A stretch of DNA of 64,000 nt, taken from positions 1 through 64,000 of the forward strand of contig JAUXTN010000238.1 of NCBI GenBank assembly GCA_030684355.1, in the 5' to 3' direction. The DNA is from Pseudomonadota bacterium (GTDB lineage: Bacteria; Myxococcota_A; UBA796; SXON01). The notes under the pieces were generated by a model. That model worked only from the letters and a program-made list of their open reading frames with translations. It was not told the origin of the DNA and did no database searches. Positions 36,419 through 44,453 of the stretch are shown here, piece after piece. The position numbers and the translations under genes are program-made. Every line of letters starts with the position of its first letter. Within the stretch, counting starts at the first letter, position 1.

Positions 36419-38121
36419 CAGCGCTCGCCCTCCGGCTTGCCCGCCGGACCCGAGCTGCTGTCCGGCCGCGCCCACACCGCCTTGGGCGTGTCCGGCCCCT
36501 TCGCCGTTCCGCGGTGGAACAGGTTGAACCCGCACGCCGGCATCACCCGCCCGTCCTCCTGCGGGTAGTGGTGGCAACACTTGCGCAGCCGCTCCAGGTC
36601 GAAGTCGTGGCGGTCCATGTAGTGGTGCAGGAAGATGGTCTTGGCCTGCCGCTCGCCGATGCGGGAGGCCTCCTTCCACGTCAGCGCCCGGCCCGGGAAC
36701 ATCGCGGTCAGCGTGCGCTTGAGCGCCGCCAGGATCGCGGGCCCGTCGGGGATCTCGTCCTGGCGCGCGAACACCTCGTACATGGTGTCCTGCAGGCTGT
36801 CCTCGACATCCCGCGTAGAGGGCAGGACCGCGGAGGAGCGCAGCAGGTTGAGGTGCTTCTCGAAGTTCACGAAGCGCGGGAACGGGACACACCGGCCGTC
36901 GTCCAACTTCAGCAGGTAGGTCAACGACACACACTGGGGGTGGGAGCACGGCAGCGGGTAGAAGTCGGAGCGCCGGAGCCGCCCGTGGGTCTGCTGCTCC
37001 GCGCGTTGGATCACCCCGGAGATCGTGACGCGGTCGAGCGGATCGTGCACCATCGTCCCGCCGCCGAACCCGGAGTAGGACGCCGGTTGGAAGTTGAGCG
37101 AGATGATGGCGTCGGTGGCTTCGAAGAGGTCGATGAGCCGGCCGACCTGGTCGTCGTTCACGCCGCGCGCGATGACCGCGATCATCTGGGTGGGGAGATC
37201 CAGCTCGCGGATGACGGCGAGCGCCGCCTCCTTCTCCTTGCCGAGGTCCCGCCCGCGCAGCGCCTTGTGGGTGGCCGCGTCGAACCCGTCCATCTGGAGG
37301 CCGATGTAGGTGCCCCGGCGCCGGAGCTCGGCGGCCAGCCCGCGGTCCTTCCCGAGCCGCACGCCGTTGGTGATGAGCACCACCCGCGCGATCTCGGGGC
37401 GCTCGGCGATGTCCAGCAATTCGAGGAGCTTCGGGTGGCTCGTCGGCTCGCCGCCGGAGAGGGCGATCGACTCGAGCTGCCCCTCGCGTGCCACCAAGCC
37501 ATCCACGATGCGTCGGAACGCCTCCGGGCTCATGTGGGTGCTGTATTGGTTGTTGACGATGCAGACCGGGCACTCGAGGTTGCAGTGGTCGGTGATCTCG
37601 ACGATGGGCAGGCACGTGTGCTGCTCGTGCTCGTCGCAGAGCCCGCAGTCCGTCGGGCAGCCCTTCTCGGCCTTCTTCGTGTACTGGAACGGCTGGGTGC
37701 CGGCCGCCGCGAACGCGTAGGCGCGCACGTAGTGGGAGGCGTCCTCGGACACCAGCGCGCGGCTGGGGCCGCACGCGGCGCACACCTTCTCGAAGTACAC
37801 CTTCCCCTCGGCCACCATCACGTCGGTCGGCACGAGCGCCAGGCACGTCGCGCAGGTCGACGTGGTCTGCTTGAAGCGGTGCGGCACCGGGTCCTCCGGG
37901 CGCCCGCTCGCCACGAACGCGGCGCGCCACGCGACGCCGTCCTCCGCGATCACCCGCTCCGAGTGCCCGCACTGCTTGCACCGGATGAGGTGCACCGCCT
38001 TGCCGTCGCGCAACACGACGCGCGCCTCGACCGGCGTGGTGCACGACGGGCACACGTCCGGGGCGTGGGCGAGGAAGGTGTGGGGCCGATCGGGGCGGGT
38101 GCCGCAGGAGCCGCAGTCCAT
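36418..38121 (-). CDS. Radical SAM protein of the Tes/MJ0619-like type (copy 3, extended)
   Basis: A 567-residue radical SAM enzyme and the copy closest in layout to archaeal tetraether synthase. It has an extra N-terminal set of zinc-ribbon Cys pairs (Cys3/6, 24/27, 48/51), then Cys90/93 and Cys114/117, GCPTDCGLCDEHEQHTC, the cluster motif CNLECPVC (Cys180/184/187), LSGGEPTSHP, and the C-terminal MDRHDFDLERLRKCCHHY and VMPACGFNLFHR. In the family these C-terminal Cys bind a second cluster. It is the first gene of the minus-strand operon. Expected chemistry is H-atom abstraction from an unactivated carbon of a lipid chain; the true substrate is unknown. Confidence 0.88.
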   Translation of the reverse strand: MDCGSCGTRPDRPHTFLAHAPDVCPSCTTPVEARVVLRDGKAVHLIRCKQCGHSERVIAEDGVAWRAAFVASGRPEDPVPHRFKQTTSTCATCLALVPTDVMVAEGKVYFEKVCAACGPSRALVSEDASHYVRAYAFAAAGTQPFQYTKKAEKGCPTDCGLCDEHEQHTCLPIVEITDHCNLECPVCIVNNQYSTHMSPEAFRRIVDGLVAREGQLESIALSGGEPTSHPKLLELLDIAERPEIARVVLITNGVRLGKDRGLAAELRRRGTYIGLQMDGFDAATHKALRGRDLGKEKEAALAVIRELDLPTQMIAVIARGVNDDQVGRLIDLFEATDAIISLNFQPASYSGFGGGTMVHDPLDRVTISGVIQRAEQQTHGRLRRSDFYPLPCSHPQCVSLTYLLKLDDGRCVPFPRFVNFEKHLNLLRSSAVLPSTRDVEDSLQDTMYEVFARQDEIPDGPAILAALKRTLTAMFPGRALTWKEASRIGERQAKTIFLHHYMDRHDFDLERLRKCCHHYPQEDGRVMPACGFNLFHRGTAKGPDTPKAVWARPDSSSGPAGKPEGER

Positions 38122-38209
38122 GCGCGCGAGGGTAGCCGAGTTCGGGCTCGGCCGGGCGCGCCGGGTCGCGTCGTTCCAGGCGAAGCCGCGGCGCTCCCTT
38201 CGCTCGTGG

Positions 38210-38959
38210 CTACCGCACGCTCACGAACCGGCGCTCCGGCAGGAGCACCGCCGTGAGCGACGCCCCCGGGATCGTGCCCGCGCCGGTGTCGATGGCGAGC
38301 ACGTGCCCGATGTCGAGCGGGGCGCGCCGCCGCACGTGGCCCATGATGACGGGGCGGTCGACGGCGAGCATCTCCTCGGGGTCGTTCGCCGCCCAGAGGA
38401 GGGCCTCGGGGTGCCGCTCCGCGATGTAGGGGACCACGTCGGCGAACGCGACGCCGCGCAGGTTCACGGTAGAGGGGACGCCCGCGTGCACGACCCACCA
38501 CCGGGTGCCCTGCACGTGCAGATCGATCGCGATCGGGCGGTCCGCGAGCCAGATCCGGTGCGCCTCGGGGACACGATCGGCCTGGGCCTCCACCTCCTCC
38601 GGCGAGCGGCCGACGACCCCGTAGGAGGCGAGCGTGGCCTCACCGCCCATCCGCATCGAGAGCGCGAAGCGATCGAAGCCCTGCCCCGACGCCCAGGCGA
38701 TGAGCCACTCGTCGTGGTTGCCGCGGGTCCCCTCCGCGCCGCGGGCGACCAGGAGGTCGAGCACCCCGCGGGTGTCGGGGCCGCGATCGCCGACATCCCC
38801 CGTCACGAGCACCGGCATTTCCGCCGGGAGCGCCTCGAACAGGCGCGCGAGCAGGTCGGACCGCCCGTGGATGTCTCCGATGACCGCGACGGGGACATCG
38901 TAGCGGAGCCTGCGGACGGGGCCGGCCGGGCCGGGCGCCACCATCGCGGAAGAGAGCAT
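38210..38959 (-). CDS. Calcineurin-like metallophosphoesterase (PrpA/bis(nucleosyl)tetraphosphatase-like)
   Basis: A 249-residue phosphatase with the PPP metal-binding set: GDIHGRSD, GDVGDRGPDT, RGNHDEWL, a His in VVHAGVP and GHVRRR near the end. These belong to serine/threonine protein phosphatases or diadenosine tetraphosphatases. The first 17 residues before VAVIGDIHG are extra; the ATG at 38959 was chosen, with a second ATG at 38944. It follows radical SAM 3 upstream on the same strand by 88 bp and may be independent of that operon. Confidence 0.9.
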   Translation of the reverse strand: MLSSAMVAPGPAGPVRRLRYDVPVAVIGDIHGRSDLLARLFEALPAEMPVLVTGDVGDRGPDTRGVLDLLVARGAEGTRGNHDEWLIAWASGQGFDRFALSMRMGGEATLASYGVVGRSPEEVEAQADRVPEAHRIWLADRPIAIDLHVQGTRWWVVHAGVPSTVNLRGVAFADVVPYIAERHPEALLWAANDPEEMLAVDRPVIMGHVRRRAPLDIGHVLAIDTGAGTIPGASLTAVLLPERRFVSVR

Positions 38960-39081
38960 GTTCCGTCGTAACCCGGCCGCTCAGGTCACATCCCGGCGAG
39001 GTCCATCCAGTCTCGGATGCCACCCCCTCCTCCTTCGCTTGCGCGGTGCCCCGACACAAGGTCCAGCACGCCCGTGCGGCG

Positions 39082-39477
39082 CTACGCCGCCTCGACGCCG
39101 AGCTTCGTCTCGACGATGCGCACGAAGGTCCCCACCGTGAACAGGGAGAGGATCTGCGAGACGCGCAGCCCCGGCACCACGCGGTGCGCCGACTCGGGCA
39201 TCAGCTCGCGCAGCCGGTCGAGCCCGATGGGCGAGATCTCGCCGCTCGGCGCAAAGACCTCCTCGGAGAGGTCTCCCCGGGCCGCCCGCTCCATCTCGCC
39301 GCGGGTGATCTCGATGTCGTACCGCTGCTCGAGCTTGAACACGATGTCGAGGAATTCCAGGGATTGGGCGCCGAGCTCGTGGAGGTTGGCGTCGTCCCCG
39401 ACCTGCGCCGGATCGATCGCGAGGGCGTCCGCCGCGGCCTCCCGCACCACCTGGATGAGCTCCGCCCGATCGACCAT
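39082..39477 (-). CDS. Acyl carrier protein, extended type
   Basis: A 131-residue acyl carrier protein. Ser39 in LGAQSLEFLDIVFKLE is the phosphopantetheine site. Classical AcpP is about 80 residues; here about 45 residues are inserted between helices II and III (ISPIGLDRLRELMPESAH...RVSQILSLFTVGTFVRIVETKL). I know this longer form from ACPs encoded beside type II ketosynthase genes in planctomycetes and deltaproteobacteria. It carries acyl chains for the KS, KR and DH enzymes of this region. ATG at 39477. It follows the nitroreductase on the same strand. Confidence 0.9.
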   Translation of the reverse strand: MVDRAELIQVVREAAADALAIDPAQVGDDANLHELGAQSLEFLDIVFKLEQRYDIEITRGEMERAARGDLSEEVFAPSGEISPIGLDRLRELMPESAHRVVPGLRVSQILSLFTVGTFVRIVETKLGVEAA

Positions 39478-39568
39478 GCGTCCGTCCTGACGAGCCGTGT
39501 TGTACACCGTCGCGGAGCCGACGTGGGGCCGGGGCCCAAGCGACGCGCGGGAGGGACGGCCCTGTTCT

Positions 39569-40234
39569 TCAGCCCTCGCCGTCTCGGAGGGTGTCCACCC
39601 AGCGGACCACGGCGCCGAGCGGCTTCCGGGGCCGGGGGGCCGGCGGGGAGAGGGGCCAGCCGAGCGCGATGGCGCCGAGCATCCGGTAGGGCTCGCGGAT
39701 CCCGAGGGCGTGCTCCACCTCCTCGCGGGCGACCATCGGCCCGGCCATCCAGCACGCGCCGATCCCCTCGGCATCGGCCTGGACGAGCAGCGCCATGCAG
39801 GCGGCGGCGGTCGCGCAGAGCTCGGACTGCATGGCCGCGGAGGTGTCGTAGCGCGCCGGATCCTCGCCACCCGAGCGCACGAGCTGCGCGATGAGGTCGT
39901 CGTGCGTGCGGTAGCTCGGCACGATCACGGCCTGCGCGGCCTCCAGCGGCTCGTGGAAGAAGTCGCCGTAGCTCCCGAAGTCGTCGCCGTGGTGGCCCCG
40001 TGCGATGATCGCCCGCATCTCCAGGACCCGCGCCCGCACGCGCGCCGCGAGCGCCTCGCGCGCCCCACCGGTGACGACGCAGAAGCGCCACGGCTGGCGG
40101 TTCGTCGCCGAGGGGGCGGAGGTCGCGGCCTCCACGAGGCGCTCCAGCACGTCGCGCGGCACGGGCACATCCGAGAACGTGCGGACGCTGCGGCGGGCCT
40201 GGAGGCGGGCGAGCATCTCGGGGCCGCCGTTCAC
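39569..40234 (-). CDS. Nitroreductase family FMN oxidoreductase
   Basis: A 221-residue nitroreductase-fold protein with the FMN-binding start RRSVRTFSDVPV and APSATNRQPWRF, and the C-terminal ALGWPL. Family members reduce nitro groups, quinones or enoyl/ene bonds, or dehydrogenate. The GTG at 40234 lies within a 47-bp tandem duplication; an ATG at 40216 would shorten the protein by six residues. Set between KS-like and ACP genes, it could act as an ene-reductase or desaturase on ACP-bound chains, but that is inference. Confidence 0.87.
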   Translation of the reverse strand: MNGGPEMLARLQARRSVRTFSDVPVPRDVLERLVEAATSAPSATNRQPWRFCVVTGGAREALAARVRARVLEMRAIIARGHHGDDFGSYGDFFHEPLEAAQAVIVPSYRTHDDLIAQLVRSGGEDPARYDTSAAMQSELCATAAACMALLVQADAEGIGACWMAGPMVAREEVEHALGIREPYRMLGAIALGWPLSPPAPRPRKPLGAVVRWVDTLRDGEG

Positions 40235-40322
40235 GCGGCGTCCCGTGCGCCGACGGTCACGCGGGCCCGGGGGCCGTTCACGCGGCCTCCCGTGCGCCGA
40301 CGGTCACGCGGGCCCAGAGGCC
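40229..40322. repeat. 47-bp tandem duplication spanning a stop codon
   Basis: Two copies, 40229-40275 and 40276-40322, differ at only a few bases (for example GCGTCCC against GCCTCCC). The copy at 40276 holds the last 15 codons and stop of the KS-like gene (RVTVGAREAA); the other copy lies between this stop and the nitroreductase and provides the nitroreductase GTG. Since 47 is not a multiple of three, the second copy is out of frame with the first. Confidence 0.9.
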
Positions 40323-41225
40323 GGGCGGGCCGCCGCTCTCCGCGCTCCCCGCACCCGAAGCCGCGAGGACGACGAGCTGGGCAAGGGCCGTCGCGGCGCC
40401 GATGTCGCCGAGGGCGTCGGTCACGTCCGGGGGGGCGCAGTCGCGGAGGGGGGCGCAGTCGCGGAGGGGGGCGCGGCCCATCGCCGCAGGGATCGTCGGC
40501 TCCCCCGTCTCCCGCAACCCCCTCTCCCGCTGCAACCCCGTCTCCACCGTGATCCTCGCGCCCTCCCCCCGCGTCAGCAGCACCGCCACCGCCGCCTCCC
40601 CGGGCCCCCCCGTGGTCCACCGCCCGCGCGCCGCGCCCTCCACGAGCACCTCCGGCTGCAGCAGCGTGTCGCACGCCATCACCAGCGCGGCGTCGAGCGT
40701 CCCGGCCTCCAGCGCCCGGATCGCCCCCGCCAGCGCCGTCGCCCCGCCCACCGGCCCCGCCGTCGTCGTCCCCTCCCCGGTCGCCCCCAGCGCGATGGCG
40801 AGCAGCGCGTGCGCGTTGTTGGAGAGGTGCCGGAGCATCCAGTGCGGGTGCACCTTCCCGAGGCCGTTGGCCCACGGCTCCGCGCCGTCCGGGCGCTGGG
40901 CAGCCATGGCCACGTCGAGGTCTCCCCACACCGCGCGGAGCCCGCCGAGCGCGGTGTAGACCCCCAGCCGATCCCGGTCCCCCGACCAGCCGGCGGCGCA
41001 CTCGAGCGCGGCCTCCACCCCCAGGAGCGAGACGCGGTGCAGGTACCGCGCGTGCGGCGAGGGCGCGGGCTCGCAACGGAGCGGCGCCATGCGCGCGATC
41101 CCGTAGGGAACCAACGCGGCGGGCGGCGGCGCGAGGGCGGACGCCCCGGCCAGGATCCGCCCCAGGGCCTCCGGCCCGGCCCCGAGCGGGGTGCGCCAGG
41201 ACCACGCGGCGAGCGAGACGGGCAT
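40278..41225 (-). CDS. Ketosynthase-like protein without active-site Cys (chain-length-factor-like)
   Basis: A 315-residue thiolase-fold protein similar to the N-terminal beta-ketoacyl synthase half. It has YLHRVSLLGVEAALECA, GVYTALGGL, SNNAHALLAIALGATG and GAIRALEAGTLDAALVMACDTL, then GEAAVAVLLTRG. The position of the catalytic Cys (normally TACASG) reads TAGPVGGAT, and the C-terminal GH motif reads LGDIGAAT, so it cannot condense by itself. It resembles the ketoacyl-synt_2/chain-length factor proteins in aryl polyene clusters. A two-copy 18-bp repeat adds RDCAPLRDCAP near 256-264. ATG at 41225. Confidence 0.78.
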   Translation of the reverse strand: MPVSLAAWSWRTPLGAGPEALGRILAGASALAPPPAALVPYGIARMAPLRCEPAPSPHARYLHRVSLLGVEAALECAAGWSGDRDRLGVYTALGGLRAVWGDLDVAMAAQRPDGAEPWANGLGKVHPHWMLRHLSNNAHALLAIALGATGEGTTTAGPVGGATALAGAIRALEAGTLDAALVMACDTLLQPEVLVEGAARGRWTTGGPGEAAVAVLLTRGEGARITVETGLQRERGLRETGEPTIPAAMGRAPLRDCAPLRDCAPPDVTDALGDIGAATALAQLVVLAASGAGSAESGGPPGLWARVTVGAREAA

Positions 41226-41312
41226 CGGCGCGGAGTATCCCACGAGGCCCCCCCGCTCGCACGGATGACGCGCCTGCGAAGCGCGGATAGGCCCGCGGAG
41301 GAGGGCCACCCG

Positions 41313-42062
41313 ATGCACCCCGTCCTCGTCCAGTGGCTCCGCCTCCGCGATCACCTCTCCTACGACTTCCTCGGCGGGCCGAAGGTGCTCAAGCTCGCCT
41401 GGGTCATCAACCTCCAGAAGGGCGGCACGCTGCCCTTCGTGCTCGCGTTGATGGCGGGCACCGGCAATTGGAGCCCCACGGCGTGGACCTACGCGGCGCT
41501 CCACGGGAGCTACGGCCTGTGCTGGCTCCTGAAGGACCGGGTGTTCCCCGATCCCGGCTGGGAGGCCCGCGTGACGTTCGCGAGCGCGCTCAATGCCTGG
41601 CTCCTGGTCCTCGGCCTCTACTGGATAGCACCCGTGCTGGTGGTCGTGGGCCGCGTCGAGGCCCCGCCGGCGATGCTCGCCGTCGCCACGATCGTCTACG
41701 CGCTGGGCGTCGTGCTGATGATGGCGAGCGACGCGCAGAAGTACTTCGTGCTGAAGGTGCGGCGCGGGCTCATCACGGACGGCTTCTTCGCCCGGGTCCG
41801 TCACCCCAACTACCTCGGGGAGATGCTGCTCTACGGGAGCTTCGCCCTGCTCGCCCGGCACTGGGCCCCGTGGCTCGTGCTCGCGTGGGTCTGGGGCGGC
41901 CTCTTCCTCCCGAACATGCTGCGCAAGGAGGCCAGCATGTCCCGCTACCCCGAATGGGCGGCGTACAAGGCCCGCAGCGGGCTGCTCCTCCCCCGCCTCC
42001 GCGCCCCCTCCGATGCGGCCGGCCCCGCCGCGTCGCACCCCTCCGCGCCCCTCACGCCCTGA
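41313..42062 (+). CDS. ICMT/DUF1295-like membrane methyltransferase family protein
   Basis: A 249-residue membrane protein. Five hydrophobic segments lead to the C-terminal signature VRHPNYLGEMLLYGSF and the end SRYPEWAAYKARSG, as in isoprenylcysteine carboxyl methyltransferases and DUF1295/steroid reductase-like proteins, which use SAM or NADPH at the membrane. The ATG at 41313 has GGAGGAGGG upstream. It is transcribed against the KS-like gene (87 bp between starts) and could modify a lipid or isoprenoid product; the reaction type is undecided. Confidence 0.85.
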   Translation: MHPVLVQWLRLRDHLSYDFLGGPKVLKLAWVINLQKGGTLPFVLALMAGTGNWSPTAWTYAALHGSYGLCWLLKDRVFPDPGWEARVTFASALNAWLLVLGLYWIAPVLVVVGRVEAPPAMLAVATIVYALGVVLMMASDAQKYFVLKVRRGLITDGFFARVRHPNYLGEMLLYGSFALLARHWAPWLVLAWVWGGLFLPNMLRKEASMSRYPEWAAYKARSGLLLPRLRAPSDAAGPAASHPSAPLTP

Positions 42063-42143
42063 TGGCTCTCCCCGTCCCGGGGCGGCGGATCGGCCGAGTT
42101 CCGGGTTAGCCTCGGGCGGATCCTGTCGCCGCCGGAGCCCGTC

Positions 42144-43937
42144 ATGCGCTGTTTGTCCTGGTTCGTCCTCCCCGTCGCGCTCCTCGCTGCCTGCGGGGAT
42201 CCGGACGAGAAGGACACCCTGCGTGGCACCACGGACGCCGCGGACGACACCGGGGACACCGACGGAGACACCGGCGACACGACCGATGACACCGCCCTGG
42301 TGCCCTTCATCGATCATTGCGGCGTCATCGAGGCGGACGAGACCTGGCGCGCCGCCGACGCGCACCGGATCACCTGCAACGTGAAGGTGCTCCAGGGCAC
42401 GCTCACCATCGAGGCCGGCGTCGGCATGGAGGTCTCGGAGGGAGACGGCATCGAGGTCGGCGATGGGGACCTCGCCGCCAGCCTCCTCGTCCTCGGCACC
42501 GCGGACGACCCCGTCGTCCTGCGCCCGGTCCAGGACGCCGGGGAGGACACCCGCTGGGCCGGCATCACCCTCGGGCCGAACACGGCCACCGCCCAGCTCT
42601 CCTACCTGGAGTTGTACGACAGCGGGGACGCCGAGGCCGGCTCCCTCCACGTCGAGGGCGCGGAGGTCGCGGTCGACGGCCTCATCATCGACAACGCCGA
42701 GAACTGCGGCATCAAGCTCATCGAGGGCGGCCGCCTCGCCGAGGGCGCACGCGGGCTCGTGATCACCAACAGCGGCGGCGCCGCAGCATGCGTGGGCGTC
42801 TCGCAGGTCCACACCTTGCCGGCCGAGGACAGCGCCTACACCGGCAACACCTACGACCAGGTGAACGTCAGCGGCAGCGCCCTGCGCGCCTCCGTCACCT
42901 GGGACGATCTCGGCGTCCCCTACGCCATCACCGACTCCTTCGAGGTCAGCTACACCGCCGACGAGCCCGCGATCCTCACGATCGATCCGGGCGTCGTCGT
43001 CAAGATGGCCGAAGGGACCGAGATCAACTTCTCGTCGGACGGCGGGGCCTCCGGCCTCCAGGCCGACAGCGTCACCTTCACGGCGCTCGGCGCGATGGTG
43101 GCCGGCTCCTGGCGCGGCATCTCGTTCGAGCGCGGCACGGAGGACGGCACGCGCCTCTCCGACGTGACGATCGAGTACGCGGGCGGGGACGCCCAGGCCG
43201 CGGCCCTCCTCCTCTCCGACGCCTGGGTCATCCTCGACGACGTGACGGTCTCCGACTCCGCCACCGTCGCGATCCGCCTCCAGGGCTGGACCCAGCTCCT
43301 GCACGGCTCCGGCGGCATCACCGCGACCGGCTCCGCGCTACCGCTCTCGGCCGTGCCGAACGCGGTGGGCTCCCTCCCCGACGACATCGATCTCGCCGGC
43401 AACGACGAGGACGTCATCCTCCTCTCCGGCGACGGCCTCGTGTACGCCTCCGCCAACTGGGGCGCGTTCGACTGGGACTACCGCGTCGCGACGAACATCG
43501 CGGTCGACGGCAGCGCCGACTACCCGGCCGTGCTCACGCTCTCCCCCGGGGTCACGCTCCGCTTCGACAACGACGCCCGCCTCGAGGTCGGCAAGGACGG
43601 CGCCGCCGGGCTCATCGCGCAGGGCACGTCGACCTCGCGCGTGCGTTTCATCCCTTACGACGCCTACCAGCCCGGCGCGTGGGGCGGCATCGCCTTCTAC
43701 GGCAACACCGAGGACGCCTTCGCGATCCTCGATAACTTCGAGGTGGGCTGGGCGGGCGGCGAGCGGCTCGGCGCGGGGGTCGTCGTGACCGAGGGCGCGC
43801 TCCCCACCATCTCGAACGGCTACATCCACGACAGCACCGAGTGGGGCCTCCTCGGCGACTGCTCCTCCGTCGTCCCGACGAGCATGACCTACGCCGACAA
43901 CTTCTCCGGGGACGAGTCCATCACCCCCTGCGGCTGA
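42144..43937 (+). CDS. Parallel beta-helix lipoprotein with Asp/Thr linker
   Basis: A 597-residue predicted lipoprotein. Signal MRCLSWFVLPVALLAAC (Cys17), an Asp/Thr/Gly linker to about residue 50, then a repetitive right-handed beta-helix pattern (VLQGTLTIEAGVGMEV, LLVLGTADDPVVLRPVQ, WAGITLGP, SWRGISFERG, AWGGIAFYGN) with repeated 'G-W-x-G-I-x-F' turns typical of pectate-lyase-like carbohydrate-binding or cell-surface proteins. It ends with a Cys-containing cap. No catalytic motif seen. It is 81 bp after the ICMT-like gene on the same strand. Confidence 0.82.
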   Translation: MRCLSWFVLPVALLAACGDPDEKDTLRGTTDAADDTGDTDGDTGDTTDDTALVPFIDHCGVIEADETWRAADAHRITCNVKVLQGTLTIEAGVGMEVSEGDGIEVGDGDLAASLLVLGTADDPVVLRPVQDAGEDTRWAGITLGPNTATAQLSYLELYDSGDAEAGSLHVEGAEVAVDGLIIDNAENCGIKLIEGGRLAEGARGLVITNSGGAAACVGVSQVHTLPAEDSAYTGNTYDQVNVSGSALRASVTWDDLGVPYAITDSFEVSYTADEPAILTIDPGVVVKMAEGTEINFSSDGGASGLQADSVTFTALGAMVAGSWRGISFERGTEDGTRLSDVTIEYAGGDAQAAALLLSDAWVILDDVTVSDSATVAIRLQGWTQLLHGSGGITATGSALPLSAVPNAVGSLPDDIDLAGNDEDVILLSGDGLVYASANWGAFDWDYRVATNIAVDGSADYPAVLTLSPGVTLRFDNDARLEVGKDGAAGLIAQGTSTSRVRFIPYDAYQPGAWGGIAFYGNTEDAFAILDNFEVGWAGGERLGAGVVVTEGALPTISNGYIHDSTEWGLLGDCSSVVPTSMTYADNFSGDESITPCG

Positions 43938-43981
43938 TCGTGGGCGGCTGAATCGTAGGCGGCTGAATCGTAGGCGGCTGA
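43937..43981. repeat. 15-bp tandem repeat, three copies
   Basis: ATCGTRGGCGGCTGA occurs three times in tandem, starting at the last base of the beta-helix lipoprotein gene. Each copy contains a TGA. It is in the gap after the gene and could result from replication slippage at its 3' end. Confidence 0.85.
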
Positions 43982-44453
43982 GCGTGGGCGGCCCGGCGGC
44001 AGGGCCGCCGTCGGCACCCTCCGAGCCGTACGATCCACCTCCGGCCACGGGCCGGAGGTGGCTTTCGCCCGCCTTCGGCAGCGCGCTGCGCGCTCGGCTG
44101 GCGGCTCCTCCCGCCTGCCGGCGGGCGGAACCGCCGAGCCGGGCGGCCGGGCCGCCCGCTCTCCGGTCGCCTGCCGCGCGCGCGGTGGTGACTTCGGCGC
44201 CGGGGTGCGCCGTTGCGGGCGGGTGGGCTTTGGCCGTCCACTCGTGGCTCGTGAGCCGGCGGGCCGCACGGGGGCCGCCGGTTTCGGCGAGGGGGTGCCG
44301 CGGTGACGGCCCTGCCATGCGGTCACCGGCGGGGGACCTTCCGACAAGGGGGGCCTTCCATGACCGCCAGGCGGTCACCGGCGGGGGACCTTCCGCCTCC
44401 GCCAAGGGGGGCCTTCCATGACCGCCCCGCGGTCACGCGAAACGACCCACCGC
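43982..44453. other. Intergenic region between convergent genes, with palindromic repeats
   Basis: I find no gene here. Open frames on both strands are Arg/Pro/Ala-rich and lack starts with ribosome-binding sites. The right half carries the direct/inverted repeat units listed at 44319-44426. The left half is GC-rich with small inverted repeats (for example CCGCCTGCCGGCGGGCGG-like stretches) but nothing further. Confidence 0.6.
44319..44426. repeat. Two direct copies of a ~50-bp palindromic element
   Basis: Copy 1 at 44319-44368 and copy 2 at 44371-44426 (with a 6-bp insert) both run GCGGTCACCGGCGGGGGACC ... GGGGGGCCTTCCATGACCGCC. The outer arms GGCGGTCA and TGACCGCC are inverted repeats; a third outer arm (GCGGTCAC) follows at 44429. 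They lie between the converging lipoprotein and KS-KS genes and may be REP-like elements or form a bidirectional terminator. Confidence 0.75.

Noticed and set aside
40433..40478. Short direct repeats in the KS-like gene taken as a CRISPR-like array
   Set aside because: Only two to three 18-bp in-frame copies without spacers; this is a coding microsatellite.
40278..43304. A 1008-codon minus frame continuous with the KS-like gene
   Set aside because: Only the last 315 codons encode KS-like sequence. The upstream part is antisense to the ICMT-like and beta-helix lipoprotein genes and encodes low-complexity sequence.
43982..44453. Frames encoding repeated SAAYD or PPTIQ peptides
   Set aside because: They come from the 15-bp tandem repeat and lack starts and composition of real genes.
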